A stretch of 64,000 nucleotides of DNA from Pseudomonadota bacterium. GTDB taxonomy: Bacteria; Desulfobacterota; Syntrophorhabdia; Syntrophorhabdales; Syntrophorhabdaceae. Location of the stretch: NCBI GenBank assembly GCA_026388315.1, contig JAPLKA010000058.1, positions 62,001-126,000 of the forward strand. The letters run 5' to 3'. The notes under the pieces are model-generated. The model searched no databases, was not told the origin of the DNA, and was given only the letters and a program-made list of their open reading frames with translations. Every line of letters begins with the position of its first letter. The first letter of the stretch is position 1. This document shows, in pieces, positions 17,258 to 26,402 of this stretch. The translations under genes and the position numbers were made by a program.

Positions 17258-18280
17258 CTACTCTTTCAATATAATAATCGCTTCCCTCGACGGGTTGCTC
17301 TCATTGCCCGCTCCATCGACTGCTGTAACATAATATGACACGTACCTTATGTCAGGGGTATTGTTATCGAGAAATATATTTTCCTTCACATGCCCGATAT
17401 TAATTTTCTCAGCCTTACCTGCGCCGATTCTGTAAACATTATACCCTTCAAGGTCCTTCTCCTGGCCTGCCTTCCAGGTTATCTGAACGCCTTCAGCCAT
17501 TTTTTCTGCTTTCACTCCCAGAGGAGACGCAGGCGGTGTCGAATCCTTAGGGATGGCCTTTACCTTTAAGCCCTCACCTTCAGTGCGTAATCCGCTTTTT
17601 GTCTGTACCTTCCTGACTTCATATGAATACACCTTCCCGTTTTCAAGCCCTGAATCTACAAAATACGGCGTTGTAAGAGGGTTTTTATTAATGGGAAAAA
17701 TTGGGTAAATATCATCATCATACCTGTAAACATTATACGAGGTTCCCTCTTCCTTCCGCCATGTCAACTCAATCCTTCCATCATCCTCTTTAACAGAAAT
17801 GTCTCCGGGCACACCAGGGGGTTGCTCCCATTTTACGGTAAATGTGTTGGATGCATCTCCGCGTGTCCCCCTTTTTGTATAAGGATAGACTTTATATGCG
17901 TATTGATAGCCGTTTGCCAGGTCATCGTCGTAGACATAAGTCCTGCCTTCATATATGACATATCCCTGTGCTGCGTCGAGACTCAGATCTTTAAAGGGTT
18001 CAAATGAGGCGCCAATGCAGCTCCCGCAACTCTTGACAATCTTGAATCCCGCAAGGTCTTTTATTGCTGAGCCATCCTTGTTTTTAGCAGGTACTGAAAA
18101 GGAAAGAAACAATAATCCATCCCTCACCTCCCCCGATAAATCGTTTATGCCACTCGGTAACGGCAGCGCCCGGGGCTGAGGATCGCCCTTTTTGCCGCAG
18201 GAAACAAAAAGGAGAACCAAGGCAATGCTAATAATTGCAATATATCTTCTCTCTCTCAATCGCCCTGTCAACCTCTTCAA
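17258..18280 (-). CDS. Lipoprotein with fibronectin type III-like repeats
   Basis: About 340 residues. A short basic N-terminus and hydrophobic helix end in LLFVSC-GKKGD, a usable lipobox, so the mature protein should be lipid-anchored. The rest shows at least two beta-sandwich segments with fibronectin III hallmarks (EGTSYNVYRYDD and KDLEGYNVYRIG, and ISYYVTAVDGAGNES near the end). No ATG precedes the lipobox; TTG codons at 18280 or 18259 are the candidate starts, both inside the argH 3' end. Lipoproteins of this size beside lysA and argH are seen in related anaerobes; the role is unknown. Confidence 0.75.
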   Translation of the reverse strand: MKRLTGRLRERRYIAIISIALVLLFVSCGKKGDPQPRALPLPSGINDLSGEVRDGLLFLSFSVPAKNKDGSAIKDLAGFKIVKSCGSCIGASFEPFKDLSLDAAQGYVIYEGRTYVYDDDLANGYQYAYKVYPYTKRGTRGDASNTFTVKWEQPPGVPGDISVKEDDGRIELTWRKEEGTSYNVYRYDDDIYPIFPINKNPLTTPYFVDSGLENGKVYSYEVRKVQTKSGLRTEGEGLKVKAIPKDSTPPASPLGVKAEKMAEGVQITWKAGQEKDLEGYNVYRIGAGKAEKINIGHVKENIFLDNNTPDIRYVSYYVTAVDGAGNESNPSREAIIILKE

Positions 18281-19601
18281 AAGAGGCAGCTCCTGTTGTT
18301 TTTCTGTTTTTTACTATGTTATGAGGGTCTATATAATTGTAGACATCTTCACCGAAAATATCTGCATGTTCCCTCATATCAACAAGCTTAATCTCGCTTA
18401 AGGTTATCTCTTTATCCTCACAGTATTTTACCATTTTTCCTACTATCGCATGGGCCTCCCTGAAAGGCAATCCCTTGAGGGTCAGGTATTCGGTCATCTC
18501 TACGGCGGGCATAAAGCTCTCCCTGACTGCGCTTTCCATCTTCTCCCTGTTGAGGCTCAGCCCCTTTATGCACAATTCCATAATGGCAAGCACATCTTTT
18601 ACAGTATGTACTGCATGGAAAAGAGGTTCCTTGTCCTCCTGGAGGTCCCTGTTGTATGTCATGGGGAGTCCTTTCAGCATAGCGAAGAGACTGAAAAGGT
18701 CACCAATAACACGGGATGCCCTTCCCCGTGTTAGTTCAAGGGCGTCGGGATTTTTCTTGTGAGGCATGAGGCTGCTCCCTGTGCACAACTCATCTGGCAG
18801 CGAAATAAAGGAAAATTCCTGAGTGGAGAACATGATGAGGTCTTCTGCCAGCCTTGACATATGCATCATGATCATGGCAATGGAATAAACGGCATCAAGA
18901 ACAAAATCCCTATCTGAAACACTATCCATGCTATTTTCTGAAACCCTTGAAAAACCTAAGGCTTCGCTTACAAACTCCCTGTCAAGAGGAATTGTAGAGC
19001 CCGCGATGGCCCCGCTCCCCAGGGGCATTATGTCGATGTGTTTCAATGCCTGTTGTATCCGCCCCCGGTCTCTTTTAAACATATAAAAATAGGCCATCAG
19101 ATAATGGGCAAAGGTAACGATCTGAGCACGTTGCATGTGGGTATATCCGGGCATAATTACATCCCTTTCTTTCTCCGCCCTTTCTATGAGGGTTTTCAGG
19201 AACGCGAGAATCGCACCATCAATCAGGGCGAACTCAGTCTTTAAGAACATCCTCATATCAAGGGAGACCTGATCGTTCCTGCTTCTTCCTGTATGGAGCT
19301 TTTTCCCGAGGTCCCCTGTCTTTTCAATAAGGCGTGTTTCAACGTGCATGTGAATATCTTCCAGTGTATCGGAGAAGGCGAGCTTACCTTCTCTGATTTC
19401 TGTTTTTATCTCTTCAAGGGCAATAACAATAGTATTTGTTTCATCTTCATTTAATATGCCGATCTTCCGGAGCATCCATGCATGTGCCTTACTCCCCTCT
19501 ATGTCATGCTCATAGAGTACCCAATCGGATTGGATGGAGGCGCTGAAGCGCTCCATGAGCGGGTCTGTCCTGCCTTTAAACCTCCCACCCCATAGTTTCA
19601 T
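18228..19601 (-). CDS. argH: Argininosuccinate lyase
   Basis: 457 residues. It splits argininosuccinate to arginine and fumarate. The superfamily signature GSSLMPHKKNPD contains the catalytic serine; TGRSRNDQ, HMQRAQ and SDRDFVLD are the other conserved blocks. Its start overlaps the yggS stop by 4 bases, and its 3' end overlaps the lipoprotein gene. No other arginine gene is in the window. Confidence 0.95.
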   Translation of the reverse strand: MKLWGGRFKGRTDPLMERFSASIQSDWVLYEHDIEGSKAHAWMLRKIGILNEDETNTIVIALEEIKTEIREGKLAFSDTLEDIHMHVETRLIEKTGDLGKKLHTGRSRNDQVSLDMRMFLKTEFALIDGAILAFLKTLIERAEKERDVIMPGYTHMQRAQIVTFAHYLMAYFYMFKRDRGRIQQALKHIDIMPLGSGAIAGSTIPLDREFVSEALGFSRVSENSMDSVSDRDFVLDAVYSIAMIMMHMSRLAEDLIMFSTQEFSFISLPDELCTGSSLMPHKKNPDALELTRGRASRVIGDLFSLFAMLKGLPMTYNRDLQEDKEPLFHAVHTVKDVLAIMELCIKGLSLNREKMESAVRESFMPAVEMTEYLTLKGLPFREAHAIVGKMVKYCEDKEITLSEIKLVDMREHADIFGEDVYNYIDPHNIVKNRKTTGAASFEEVDRAIEREKIYCNY

Positions 19602-20275
19602 GATCTTTCTCCGAAAATAGCGGTTCCCACCCTTACCATAGTTGCACCCTCCTCTATGGCTACCTCAAAATCAGAAGACATTCCCATGGATAGTTCAGTC
19701 ATGTTTAACAAAAACTCTCTGTTTGCCTCATGCATTGTCTCCCTGAGTCCCTTGAACACGCCCCTTACCTCCTCCGGGTCATCTACAAACGGGGCCATCG
19801 TCATGAGTCCGACAGGCTTGATGTTCTTCAACTGATTTACCCTTTCAAGCATCTTTTTCAGGTTATCCACGATAGTGCCCTGTTTGGTGGCTTCGCCTGA
19901 GAGGTTCAATTCGAATAACACCATGATTTCTTTATTGTATTTGTCAAGCAGTTCAAGGATCTCATATCGGTCAACAGAGTGGATATAACCGAACAATCCC
20001 GGCAGATATTTTATCTTATTCGTCTGTATATGGCCAATCATGTGCCAGTTGACCTCTTCGCAAGGGGCAATTTCTTCGATCTTCCTTTTTGCTTCCTGGA
20101 TATAATTTTCACCAAAATCTTTCAAACCGCAGGCCATAGCTTCCTTTATTCTACCAATATCAACTCTTTTTGTCACACCAATTAAACGTACTTCAGACAA
20201 AGGCCTTCCCGATCTGATACAGGCCTTTTCAACCCTTTCCAGTACTGCTTTTATTGCATCGCTAATGTTCCGCAT
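19598..20275 (-). CDS. yggS: PLP homeostasis protein (YggS/PROSC family)
   Basis: 225 residues from the ATG at 20275 (MRNISDAIKAV), the usual length of this PLP-binding alanine-racemase-like family. The PLP lysine is in VRLIGVTKRVD, and HMIGHIQTNKIKYL plus LSMGMSSDFEVAIEEGATMVRVGTAIFG are signature stretches. An open frame extends 20 residues further upstream, but that piece (rich in K, Q and E) is encoded by 9-base GTTTCT-type repeats, so I reject it as the true start. It overlaps argH by 4 bases. Confidence 0.92.
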   Translation of the reverse strand: MRNISDAIKAVLERVEKACIRSGRPLSEVRLIGVTKRVDIGRIKEAMACGLKDFGENYIQEAKRKIEEIAPCEEVNWHMIGHIQTNKIKYLPGLFGYIHSVDRYEILELLDKYNKEIMVLFELNLSGEATKQGTIVDNLKKMLERVNQLKNIKPVGLMTMAPFVDDPEEVRGVFKGLRETMHEANREFLLNMTELSMGMSSDFEVAIEEGATMVRVGTAIFGERS

Positions 20276-20346
20276 TTTATGTTTCTCTGGTTTCTTTTGT
20301 TTCTCTTGTTTCTGACTTAATCCAGTATCCAGCATCCAGCATCATT
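20276..20346. repeat. Period-9 and period-7 repeats between maf and yggS
   Basis: GTTTCTCTG, GTTTCTTTT, GTTTCTCTT and GTTTCTGAC are four tandem 9-base units (about 20281-20316). ATCCAGT, ATCCAGC, ATCCAGC, ATCATTT are 7-base units (about 20321-20346). They create a spurious N-terminal extension of YggS. Confidence 0.8.
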
Positions 20347-20355
20347 TTCTATTTT

Positions 20356-20946
20356 TCACGACAGCACACCTAATGACAGCAGTGCCTCTGCAACCTCGCA
20401 TATGGGCAGACCGACAACGTTTGCGTAGGATCCTTTTATCTCTTTTACCATGTAGCCACCCTTGCCCTGGACGGCGTATGAACCGGCCTTATCAAAAGGC
20501 TCGGATGTTTTAATGTAGCGCTTGATTTCATCGTCAGACAAACCCCTTACATAAACCCTTGTCTCAACTGCATCCCTGTATGTTATGTTTCTGGATATGT
20601 TAAGGACACAATAGCCTGTAATGACCCGGTGCCACTTTCCGCTCAGAATCTTAAGCATATTAAATGCATCGCTGTCATTCTTCGGTTTTCCCAGTATCTT
20701 GCCCTTCAATACCACTACCGTATCAGCACCGATAACCCACTTATCAGGAAAGAGATTCCCAACTTTATGTGCCTTTTCATAAGATACCCTTAGCACGAAA
20801 TCCTTCGGCAGTTCATCCTTCCTTCTTCGCTCATCGATGTTCGGGGGTATAATGGAGAATGATATGCCCAGGGTCCTTAAAATATCGACCCTACGGGTTG
20901 ACTCGCTCGCCAGTATGATTGAATCTCCTTCCTTCACTTGAAACAT
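20356..20946 (-). CDS. maf: Maf-like nucleotide pyrophosphatase
   Basis: 196 residues. Family members hydrolyse dTTP/UTP or modified nucleotides to monophosphates. LASESTRRVDIL is the N-terminal loop (LASxSxRR), followed by VIGADTVVVLKGKILGKPKN and HRVITGYCVL, the conserved core. The spacing and length are normal. It is the first gene of the minus-strand run that goes through yggS to lysA and dapB. Confidence 0.93.
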   Translation of the reverse strand: MFQVKEGDSIILASESTRRVDILRTLGISFSIIPPNIDERRRKDELPKDFVLRVSYEKAHKVGNLFPDKWVIGADTVVVLKGKILGKPKNDSDAFNMLKILSGKWHRVITGYCVLNISRNITYRDAVETRVYVRGLSDDEIKRYIKTSEPFDKAGSYAVQGKGGYMVKEIKGSYANVVGLPICEVAEALLSLGVLS

Positions 20947-21263
20947 ATTCCTCTCCTATCGTAGAATAGTAAAAATATATGAAACTCTCTTTGATTTCAA
21001 GTTAAATATGAAGAGCGTTGATAGCTCATGGCGAATTAGCTCATGGATGTATTTGTTTAAAACCAGTCTTATTGGTTACAACCAACAAGACTGGTCATGT
21101 AAAAAGCCGCTGGTAGTCGCAGGCCTGTCCTGCCAAGGTGTTGTTGTAGTTCTTGGCCAGGGCTTTAGCCTGCGTGTTGTTATGATGCTGCTTTAATCAA
21201 GGATCGAATATCAAGTATCCAGAAACCAGTATCAAGGTCAATCTGGATATAAAACTGGAGGGT
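20947..21263. other. Intergenic region with two dyad structures (no gene seen)
   Basis: Divergent gap between maf and cutA. At 21062-21095 ACCAGTCTT and AAGACTGGT frame an almost perfect inverted repeat of TTGGTT units, another of the mirrored short-period elements. At 21117-21176 the blocks CGCAGGC...GCCTGCG and CCAAG...CTTGG are nested, allowing a branched hairpin. At 21200-21243 heptamers of the ATCAAGT/ATCCAGA/AACCAGT/ATCAAGG type occur. No credible reading frame. Confidence 0.6.
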
Positions 21264-21596
21264 ATGATGAGCGAAATCATCAAAATTATTATCACAGCAG
21301 ATAGCAAGGAAACTGCTGAAAAGATTGGCAGGGACCTTGTAGGGAGGAGGCTTGCCTCGTGTGCCCAGATTAGTGGGCCGATTAAAAGTATTTACTGGTG
21401 GAAAGGGAAGATTGAGGCGGCTGAAGAATGGGTGTGCACCTTAAAAAGCAGGAAGGGACTTTATAAAACAATTGAAAGGGAAATACGGGTACTCCACCCC
21501 TACGAACTCCCGCAAATCATAGCTATTGACATCCCCCATGTACTGCCTGAGTATGCAGACTGGATACAAAATGAAACAGTGAAAGGTGAAAAGTGA
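21264..21596 (+). CDS. cutA: Divalent cation tolerance protein CutA
   Basis: 110 residues, the typical CutA1 length. This small trimeric protein is linked to metal tolerance in enterobacteria; its molecular role is not settled. ITADSKETAEKIGRDLV, RLASCAQI, SIYWWKGKIE and HPYELPQIIAIDI are family blocks. GGAGGGT precedes the ATG. The last codons (ETVKGEK) fall in AGTGAAA/GGTGAAA heptamers, so the C-terminal tail was shaped by a repeat array running to about 21612. Confidence 0.93.
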   Translation: MMSEIIKIIITADSKETAEKIGRDLVGRRLASCAQISGPIKSIYWWKGKIEAAEEWVCTLKSRKGLYKTIEREIRVLHPYELPQIIAIDIPHVLPEYADWIQNETVKGEK

Positions 21597-21702
21597 AAAG
21601 AAAAAGGTGGAAAAAGAAAGACCGCAAAGGAAAAGAGTACAGTTCACATTTCACTATGAAAAGCTGTGAACTGTGAACAGACTGATATAGGAGGTTGTGG
21701 AC

Positions 21703-22458
21703 ATGAAATTAAAAGGAAAAGTAGCCTTCCTTACGGCGGCGGCGGGTGCAGGGATCGGCCAGGCAGTGGCACGGACGTTCGCCAGGGAAGGGGCACATGT
21801 CGTTATTACTGATGTACACAAAGAGAGGGCAATTGCAGTAGCAGAGGCGATACACAGAGAATACGGGACAGAAACCCTTGGCATGGGATGTGATGTAGCA
21901 GACCGGGACGATATTAAACATGCAGTGAGCGAAACCCTTGAACGGTTCGGCCGTATAGACATCCTTTTTAACAACGCCGGTACAAACCGTCCTTCCCGGA
22001 TAGTGGATATGAGTGATGAAGACTGGGAACTTGTTATCAATGTGTCGCTGCGGGGGGTCTTTTATTGTTGCAGGGCAGTTCTGCCTGTTATGATGAAACA
22101 AAAATACGGCCGCATTGTGAGTATAACGTCTGTTGCGGGTTTCAGGGGTCTTAAGGCTGGCCATGCCCACTATGCTGCAGCAAAGGCCGGCGTCATGGCC
22201 TTTACACGCTGCCTTGCCATGGAAGCGGCGCCTTACTATATTACAGCCAATACCGTTGCCCCGAGCTTTATCTATAACGAATTTATACCGCACATCTATC
22301 CGGAAGAAGAGATCGAAAGAATGTACGAAGAGATCCCCTATCCCAGGAAAGGAACACCACGGGATATTGCCAATACAGTCCTGTTCCTCGTTTCTGACGA
22401 AGGCGAATATGTCACAGGCCAGACCATCTGCGTAACGGGCGGGAGTTGGATGAGGTGA
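21703..22458 (+). CDS. Short-chain dehydrogenase/reductase
   Basis: About 251 residues, classical SDR. The nucleotide motif is AAAGAGIGQAVAR (TGxxxGxG type with Thr replaced by Ala), NNAG follows at about residue 88, the catalytic serine is in SITSVAG and the Tyr-Lys pair is in YAAAKAG. The family reduces or oxidises alcohols, ketones or 3-oxoacyl chains with NAD(P). I use the ATG at 21703 because the site TAGGAGG is 8 bases before it; a GTG two codons earlier is too close. Substrate unknown. TTGAACTGTGAA-type repeats precede it. Confidence 0.9.
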   Translation: MKLKGKVAFLTAAAGAGIGQAVARTFAREGAHVVITDVHKERAIAVAEAIHREYGTETLGMGCDVADRDDIKHAVSETLERFGRIDILFNNAGTNRPSRIVDMSDEDWELVINVSLRGVFYCCRAVLPVMMKQKYGRIVSITSVAGFRGLKAGHAHYAAAKAGVMAFTRCLAMEAAPYYITANTVAPSFIYNEFIPHIYPEEEIERMYEEIPYPRKGTPRDIANTVLFLVSDEGEYVTGQTICVTGGSWMR

Positions 22459-22497
22459 AAACATAGAAGTTGGGAAGATAAGAAGGCAGGAAGGTGC

Positions 22498-22508
22498 GGG
22501 GGGGGGGG
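22498..22508 (+). repeat. Eleven-G homopolymer upstream of the exopolysaccharide promoter
   Basis: A run of 11 consecutive G residues ends 9 bases before a -35-like TTGACT. G tracts of this length are prone to slippage during replication. Confidence 0.85.
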
Positions 22509-22517
22509 AGAAATATC

Positions 22518-22547
22518 TTGACTTTTATTGGTAGAGAAACAGATAAT
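22518..22547 (+). promoter_or_regulatory. Sigma70-type promoter of the polysaccharide export genes
   Basis: TTGACT (22518-22523), an 18-base spacer and GATAAT (22542-22547), close to the consensus. Transcription would start near 22554, about 50 bases before the TTG start of the chain-length gene. The next 50 bases are A/T-rich with no stem-loop that I recognise. Confidence 0.7.
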
Positions 22548-22605
22548 ATATGTTTAATTCAGGATATATCGATAAAATAAATAATATATTGAGAGGGGGA
22601 AATAT

Positions 22606-23865
22606 TTGGAGGAAAATCCCAATAAAACTGAATATACCGATAATGATGAAGAAATCAACCTGTTAGATTATCTGATTGTTCTCGTAAAGAGGAAAAGGCT
22701 TATTGCGTATATAACGCTTGGAGCTATGCTGATAACTGCAATTTATAGCCTTACCCAGCCGTCTGTGTATAGGGCTGAAACAAGGATTATGCCGCCCCAA
22801 CAGTCAAGCCAGGGTTCAATGTCTCAGCTTTTGGGTCAGTTGGGGGGCGCTACGGGGTTTGTCGGTATGGCATCAGGCGCCTCAAAGACCCCAGGTGACC
22901 TCTATATTGCCTTATTAAAAACCAATAATATCTTAGACCGTATTATTGATAGATTTGATCTCGTGAAGCTTTACAAAGCCAAATCGAAAGCAGGGCCAAG
23001 GGGTGCTCTTTCGGGTGCCGTCGAAGCAAAAGAAGACAGGAAAAGCGGCATTATAACAATCGCTGTTATGGATAAAGACCCGAAAAGGGCTGCGCTGTTT
23101 GCAAACGCCTTTGTTGAGGAGCTGAAGGCTATGAACAAAGGACTTGCTGTTGGCGAGGCAAGTCAGAGGAGATTATTCTTTGAAGAACAGCTTGAGGATG
23201 TAAAAAAGGCTTTGGTGGCATCAGAAGAGGACATAAAGGGTTTTCAGGAAAAGACTGGCGTTTTGAGTAAAGATCAGGTTCAGTTGGCAATTGGGGCTAT
23301 TGCAGGCATGAAGGCAGGAATTGCCGCAAAAGAAATAGAATTGAGGGTGTTGAAAACATATTCAACGCCAAGCAACCCGGATGTAAAAAAGGTAGAAGAA
23401 GCGATAAAAGGCATGAAGGCTGAAGTGAATAATCAGCAAACAAAAAATAAAATAGAATATGACCCTCTAATGCCATTACAAGAAGCGCCTCAAACTGGAA
23501 TGGAATATGTGAGAAAGTTAAGGAATTTTAAGTTTTATGAGACCCTGAACGAGCTCCTCATCAAACAGTATGAGGCGGCAAAGATTGATGAAGCCAAGGA
23601 TGCAACTATCGTTCAGGTGATTGATAAGGCCGAGCCGCCGGAGAAGAGAATTAAGCCAGAAAGAAGAAAGATGGTAATGACTGCCGGTGTTGTCGGTTTC
23701 TTCCTTTCAATATTTGTTGTTTTTATTATGGAATATGCAGAAAAGTCCTCTTCCAATCCGGAGAACAAAGAAAGGATTGATGAAATAAAAAAGCTTTTTC
23801 CTTCTGGTCTTTTTCGCAAGGCAAAGAACATTTTAACTAATTTAACTAATAATAAAGTTAAATGA
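22606..23865 (+). CDS. Wzz/GNVR-type polysaccharide chain-length determinant
   Basis: 419 residues from a TTG start preceded by GAGAGGGGG. The topology is that of polysaccharide co-polymerases: an N-terminal cytoplasmic stretch, a first membrane helix at about 33-50, a long periplasmic coiled-coil-rich region, and a second helix near 357-377 preceded by PEKRIKPERRK (the proline-rich PxxP-type motif). These inner-membrane proteins set the length of exported polysaccharide with the polymerase. No tyrosine-kinase domain is attached. The stop (23863-23865) overlaps a possible earlier ATG of the next gene. Confidence 0.9.
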   Translation: MEENPNKTEYTDNDEEINLLDYLIVLVKRKRLIAYITLGAMLITAIYSLTQPSVYRAETRIMPPQQSSQGSMSQLLGQLGGATGFVGMASGASKTPGDLYIALLKTNNILDRIIDRFDLVKLYKAKSKAGPRGALSGAVEAKEDRKSGIITIAVMDKDPKRAALFANAFVEELKAMNKGLAVGEASQRRLFFEEQLEDVKKALVASEEDIKGFQEKTGVLSKDQVQLAIGAIAGMKAGIAAKEIELRVLKTYSTPSNPDVKKVEEAIKGMKAEVNNQQTKNKIEYDPLMPLQEAPQTGMEYVRKLRNFKFYETLNELLIKQYEAAKIDEAKDATIVQVIDKAEPPEKRIKPERRKMVMTAGVVGFFLSIFVVFIMEYAEKSSSNPENKERIDEIKKLFPSGLFRKAKNILTNLTNNKVK

Positions 23866-23885
23866 AACATAACAAGGAGCAAAGT

Positions 23886-26396
23886 ATGACAAGATTCAAA
23901 CAGGCTTCGGTAATCTTTTTTTTCATACTAATAATGTGCTGCGGCAGTGTTTTTGCCCAGCAACCTTCGTCTGCATCATCTCCCCAACAATACCAGCCCC
24001 AAATGAATCAGGCTAACCCTTACGGAGGTGGGCAACCTTCCGCAACAGGACAGACAGGACAGCAGTTTAATTACCAGCAACTTCCGCCGATGCCAGCTCA
24101 ACCGTTCCAACAATATCTTCAGCAACCTCGGAGCCCCGCCGAAGAAAAACTGTCAGGGTTTGAACGCTATATAAGCGATAAGGTTATCGAGGTCAATGAG
24201 TTCCAGTTTGATATTGTCAAAAGGCTGGACGGGATTACTTTCCTCTATTCTGACAGGGGACTCATCAAAGGAACAATAGCTGTACCTGTTAAAATTATAA
24301 AGATAACAAAGAAGATGGAAACCATAGGCGGCAACGAGGAATTGAAAAAAACAGAGAAGAGGGAGTCGTCCCAAACCTTTAAAGAGCTGGAGGTTACCGA
24401 TAAACCTATTCTTATCGATGCCGGTTTTATTATTGGAACCGTTGATGCAATCACAAGGGCATTTACGCTGCTGGGTTTGCGACTGCCATTTATTATATCA
24501 ACCGACATCAAGCAATATGGATATGACCTTTTCAGGCAGCCGATTTCTTCGTTTGTACCTGATGCCGGTGTACCTGTTGGACCGGATTATGTACTGGGGC
24601 CGGGCGATGAAGTAAAGATTATCATATGGGGCCATATTGAGGCTATCTGGAATGTATTTGTGGATAATCATGGCAATATATCACTTCCCAAGGTGGGCGC
24701 ATTGAACGTTGCCGGGCTGAACTACCAGGAACTGAAGGAAATGATACATAGAGCGCTATCAAAGAATTTCACCGGGTTTGAGATGAATGTAAGCATGGGG
24801 CAGTTACGTACGATGACGGTTTTTGTCGTTGGAAATGCCGAAAGGCCTGGGAGCTATACTGTTTCATCATTTTCATCGGTTATAAATGCACTTTTTGCGG
24901 CAGGCGGTCCGAGTAAGACCGGGACAATGAGGGATATACAGGTGAAAAGACTTGGAAAGACTATCGTTCACTTTGACCTGTATGACTTTTTGCTTAAAGG
25001 TAATAAAGCACAGGATATACGTCTACTCCCCGAGGACGTGGTGTTCATCCCGCCTATTGGCACACTCGTTGCCATAACAGGGAGCGTGAATAACCCTGCT
25101 ATATACGAACTCAAAGAGGATGCCACCATAACCCAGCTTATCGAGATGGCGGGCGGACTGGATACTGTTGCCTACAAAGGCAGGGTGCAGATAGAGAGGA
25201 TCGTTGGCAACAACAGACAGATTGTCTATGAATCGGACCTTACAAGCTTAAAAGAGAAGGATGTTAAGCTACATCCTGGGGATGTGCTTAAAATCTTTCA
25301 GGTTGTGCAGGAAAAACGTGTCGTCAAGCTCTCCGGCGCTGTCCAGAGAGAAGGAAGCTATGGTTTGAAACCGGGCATGACTGTGAAGGACATGATTCTG
25401 TTAGCGGGAGGGCTTAAATATTTTGCGTATTTAAAAGAAGCCGAGTTGACGAGGTATTCTGTGACAGAGGAAGGTCCGAAGACGGAAAAGATGCTTTTCA
25501 GCCTTGAAAAGGCCATGACAGGCGATCCGGAGAGTAATCTTGCATTGAAAGAAGAGGACTATCTCTTTATCAGGACTATCCCGAACTGGCAGCCGCAGCA
25601 GATGGTTACCATTAATGGTGAAGTGCGTTTCCCAGGTACATACCCGATCAGTAGGGGGGAGCGGCTTTCATCAATAATCGAAAGGGCAGGGGGCTACAGC
25701 GAATATGCATACTTGAGGGGAGCGGTTTTTATAAGGGAGAGATTAAAGGAAGTCCAACAGAGGAATATGGAGGAAATTATAACGAGACTGGAAAGGGAGC
25801 TGCTGTCTGCAAGCTCTGCCCAGACTGCCACTGCAACGTCATCGGAGGGAGTAACGGCAAGCAAGGCTGAAGCCGAGCAAAAGCAGAAATTCCTTGAATC
25901 GTTGAAAAAGCTTAAGGCAACCGGCAGATTGACGATATATTTAGCCCATTTGAGGCTATTAAAGGGGAGTGGATTTGACATTGAACTTGAAGGTGGAGAC
26001 AGTCTATATATACCCGTATCGAACAACTTTGTGAATGTGGCCGGATCAGTGATGACCCAGGGAAGCTTCATATATTCCAATACATTAAGCAGCAAAGATT
26101 ACATTGAGCTTGCCGGTGGGGCTTCGAGATGGGCGGACACCGGTAATATGTATATAATGAAAGTGGACGGCAGCGCTATGAAGGTTGCAACCGGATTATT
26201 CAGTTGGAATTCGGCGCGGTCGAGATGGGAAACGGCTTCATTCGGAGAGCCGATAAAAGAAGTAGAACCCGGAGATACCATAGTTGTGCCGGAAAAGGTA
26301 GAACGGATTGCCTGGATGAGAGAGATCAAGGATATTGCCCAGATCGTTGCCAATATAGCTGTCAGCGCAGGCGTGGTAAAAGCCCTGTATCAGTAA
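23886..26396 (+). CDS. Outer-membrane polysaccharide export protein with SLBB domains (Wza-like)
   Basis: 836 residues. I take the ATG at 23886, after AAGGAGC, because it gives a clean signal peptide (MTRFKQASVIFFFILIM to VFAQQ). After a Q/P-rich stretch comes the poly-export domain (VPVGPDYVLGPGDEVKIIIWG) and then several SLBB repeats (such as MTVFVVGNAERPGSYTVSS, VAITGSVNNPAIYELKE, VVKLSGAVQREGSYGLKPG and TINGEVRFPGTYPIS). It should form the outer-membrane channel for the polysaccharide made by the cluster to the right. It is longer than Wza (about 380), typical of multi-SLBB exporters. Confidence 0.92.
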   Translation: MTRFKQASVIFFFILIMCCGSVFAQQPSSASSPQQYQPQMNQANPYGGGQPSATGQTGQQFNYQQLPPMPAQPFQQYLQQPRSPAEEKLSGFERYISDKVIEVNEFQFDIVKRLDGITFLYSDRGLIKGTIAVPVKIIKITKKMETIGGNEELKKTEKRESSQTFKELEVTDKPILIDAGFIIGTVDAITRAFTLLGLRLPFIISTDIKQYGYDLFRQPISSFVPDAGVPVGPDYVLGPGDEVKIIIWGHIEAIWNVFVDNHGNISLPKVGALNVAGLNYQELKEMIHRALSKNFTGFEMNVSMGQLRTMTVFVVGNAERPGSYTVSSFSSVINALFAAGGPSKTGTMRDIQVKRLGKTIVHFDLYDFLLKGNKAQDIRLLPEDVVFIPPIGTLVAITGSVNNPAIYELKEDATITQLIEMAGGLDTVAYKGRVQIERIVGNNRQIVYESDLTSLKEKDVKLHPGDVLKIFQVVQEKRVVKLSGAVQREGSYGLKPGMTVKDMILLAGGLKYFAYLKEAELTRYSVTEEGPKTEKMLFSLEKAMTGDPESNLALKEEDYLFIRTIPNWQPQQMVTINGEVRFPGTYPISRGERLSSIIERAGGYSEYAYLRGAVFIRERLKEVQQRNMEEIITRLERELLSASSAQTATATSSEGVTASKAEAEQKQKFLESLKKLKATGRLTIYLAHLRLLKGSGFDIELEGGDSLYIPVSNNFVNVAGSVMTQGSFIYSNTLSSKDYIELAGGASRWADTGNMYIMKVDGSAMKVATGLFSWNSARSRWETASFGEPIKEVEPGDTIVVPEKVERIAWMREIKDIAQIVANIAVSAGVVKALYQ

Positions 26397-26402
26397 CAGC
26401 TG

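Noticed and set aside
21709-22464. Minus-strand frame covering the SDR gene
   Set aside because: Antisense shadow; the plus-strand SDR has all catalytic motifs.
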